Part shown: positions 5,577-5,874 of the stretch, one piece after another | Position numbering within the stretch: the stretch's first letter is position 1 | Layout of the letters: every line of letters begins with the position of its first letter | Notes under the pieces: model-generated | The model's input: only the letters and a program-made list of their open reading frames with translations | Told to the model about the DNA's origin: nothing | Databases searched by the model: none | Program-made: the position numbers and the translations under genes | Assembly: GCA_964015995.1 (NCBI GenBank) | Contig: CAXHFH010000123.1 | Coordinates: forward strand, 1 to 5,874 | Direction of reading: 5' to 3' | Origin: UBA1672 sp964015995 | GTDB taxonomy: Bacteria; Pseudomonadota; Alphaproteobacteria; Micavibrionales; Micavibrionaceae | DNA length: 5,874 bases

Positions 5577-5874
5577 TTAAGACGCTTTTTTCTTCGCCGG
5601 CTTTTTCTTTGCCGGTGCTTTCTTCGCTTTTGGCTTATCGGCCTCTGCTTTTTCGTCTTTTTTCTTCGCCGCATCCTTTTTAGGGGCTGCTTTTTTGGCC
5701 GCCGGCTTTTTCGCCTTGGCTTTCTTTGGCTCTTCATCATCTTCAGATGTTAACTCTTCCGCGCTAACTTCTTTTTCCTTAACATCGGCAAGCTCAATGA
5801 TGAAATCAACAACCTTGGCTTCGTACAATGGCGCACGACGTGACTCCAAAGCGTCACGGTTTTTCGCGAAGTAA
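5577..5874 (-). CDS. tig: Trigger factor, C-terminal fragment (cut by window edge)
   Basis: The last 98 residues of a protein whose 5' part lies beyond the right edge; the frame is open to position 5873. Trigger factor is the ribosome-bound chaperone and prolyl isomerase that meets nascent chains at the exit tunnel. The first residues (YFAKNRDA, then RRAPLYEAKVVDFIIELA) match the end of its C-terminal chaperone domain. An acidic link (EELTSEDDEE) then leads into a 50-residue tail of Lys, Ala and Pro with 23 lysines, ending KKKAS. Position immediately upstream of clpP is the standard context for tig and supports the call. TTG at 5847-5849 is an internal Leu codon, not a start. Lys/Ala-rich tails occur in some alphaproteobacterial trigger factors; they are absent from E. 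coli. An intrinsic terminator follows. Confidence 0.92.
   Translation of the reverse strand, partial: YFAKNRDALESRRAPLYEAKVVDFIIELADVKEKEVSAEELTSEDDEEPKKAKAKKPAAKKAAPKKDAAKKKDEKAEADKPKAKKAPAKKKPAKKKAS

Noticed and set aside
5489..5740. Minus-strand Arg/Lys-rich open frame over the tig tail
   Set aside because: It is the out-of-frame reading of the lysine-codon-rich tig 3' end and runs through the terminator hairpin.

Overview
This window looks like chromosomal DNA of an alphaproteobacterium with moderate to low GC. On the minus strand it carries, in transcription order, the end of tig (trigger factor), clpP, lon, a hup-type HU gene and a tRNA-Val(UAC). This is the conserved protein-quality-control block seen in many Alphaproteobacteria, and all its proteins are typical full-length family members except tig, which runs off the right edge. 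No closer taxonomic placement can be supported from the sequence.

Layout from left to right: positions 1-40 are not genomic. Positions 7-40 match the Illumina Nextera (Tn5) Read 2 adapter, so the window starts at a contig end with untrimmed adapter. Positions 41-144 are a leader with a possible promoter. A plus-strand N-formylglutamate amidohydrolase family gene (145-921) converges, 15 bp apart, on a minus-strand gene of unknown function (937-1404, GTG start). A 177-bp spacer with a candidate promoter follows, then tRNA-Val (1582-1657, minus). A strong intrinsic terminator (1718-1770) separates the tRNA from HU (1799-2074). A 156-bp spacer precedes lon (2231-4642), and a 153-bp spacer precedes clpP (4796-5443). 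A 133-bp spacer with two consecutive hairpins separates clpP from the 3' end of tig (5577-5874).

Trigger factor acts on nascent chains at the ribosome. ClpP (with an unfoldase such as ClpX or ClpA) and Lon degrade damaged and regulatory proteins, and HU is an abundant nucleoid protein and a known Lon substrate in other bacteria. The spacers and candidate promoters suggest separate transcription units rather than one tight operon. The most notable genomic point is that clpX, usually between clpP and lon in this block, is absent.

I did not find a convincing new biological system. The items most worth a second look are the adapter, the missing clpX, the unrecognised 155-residue protein beside the tRNA gene, the paired hairpins upstream of clpP, and the very lysine-rich tail of trigger factor.
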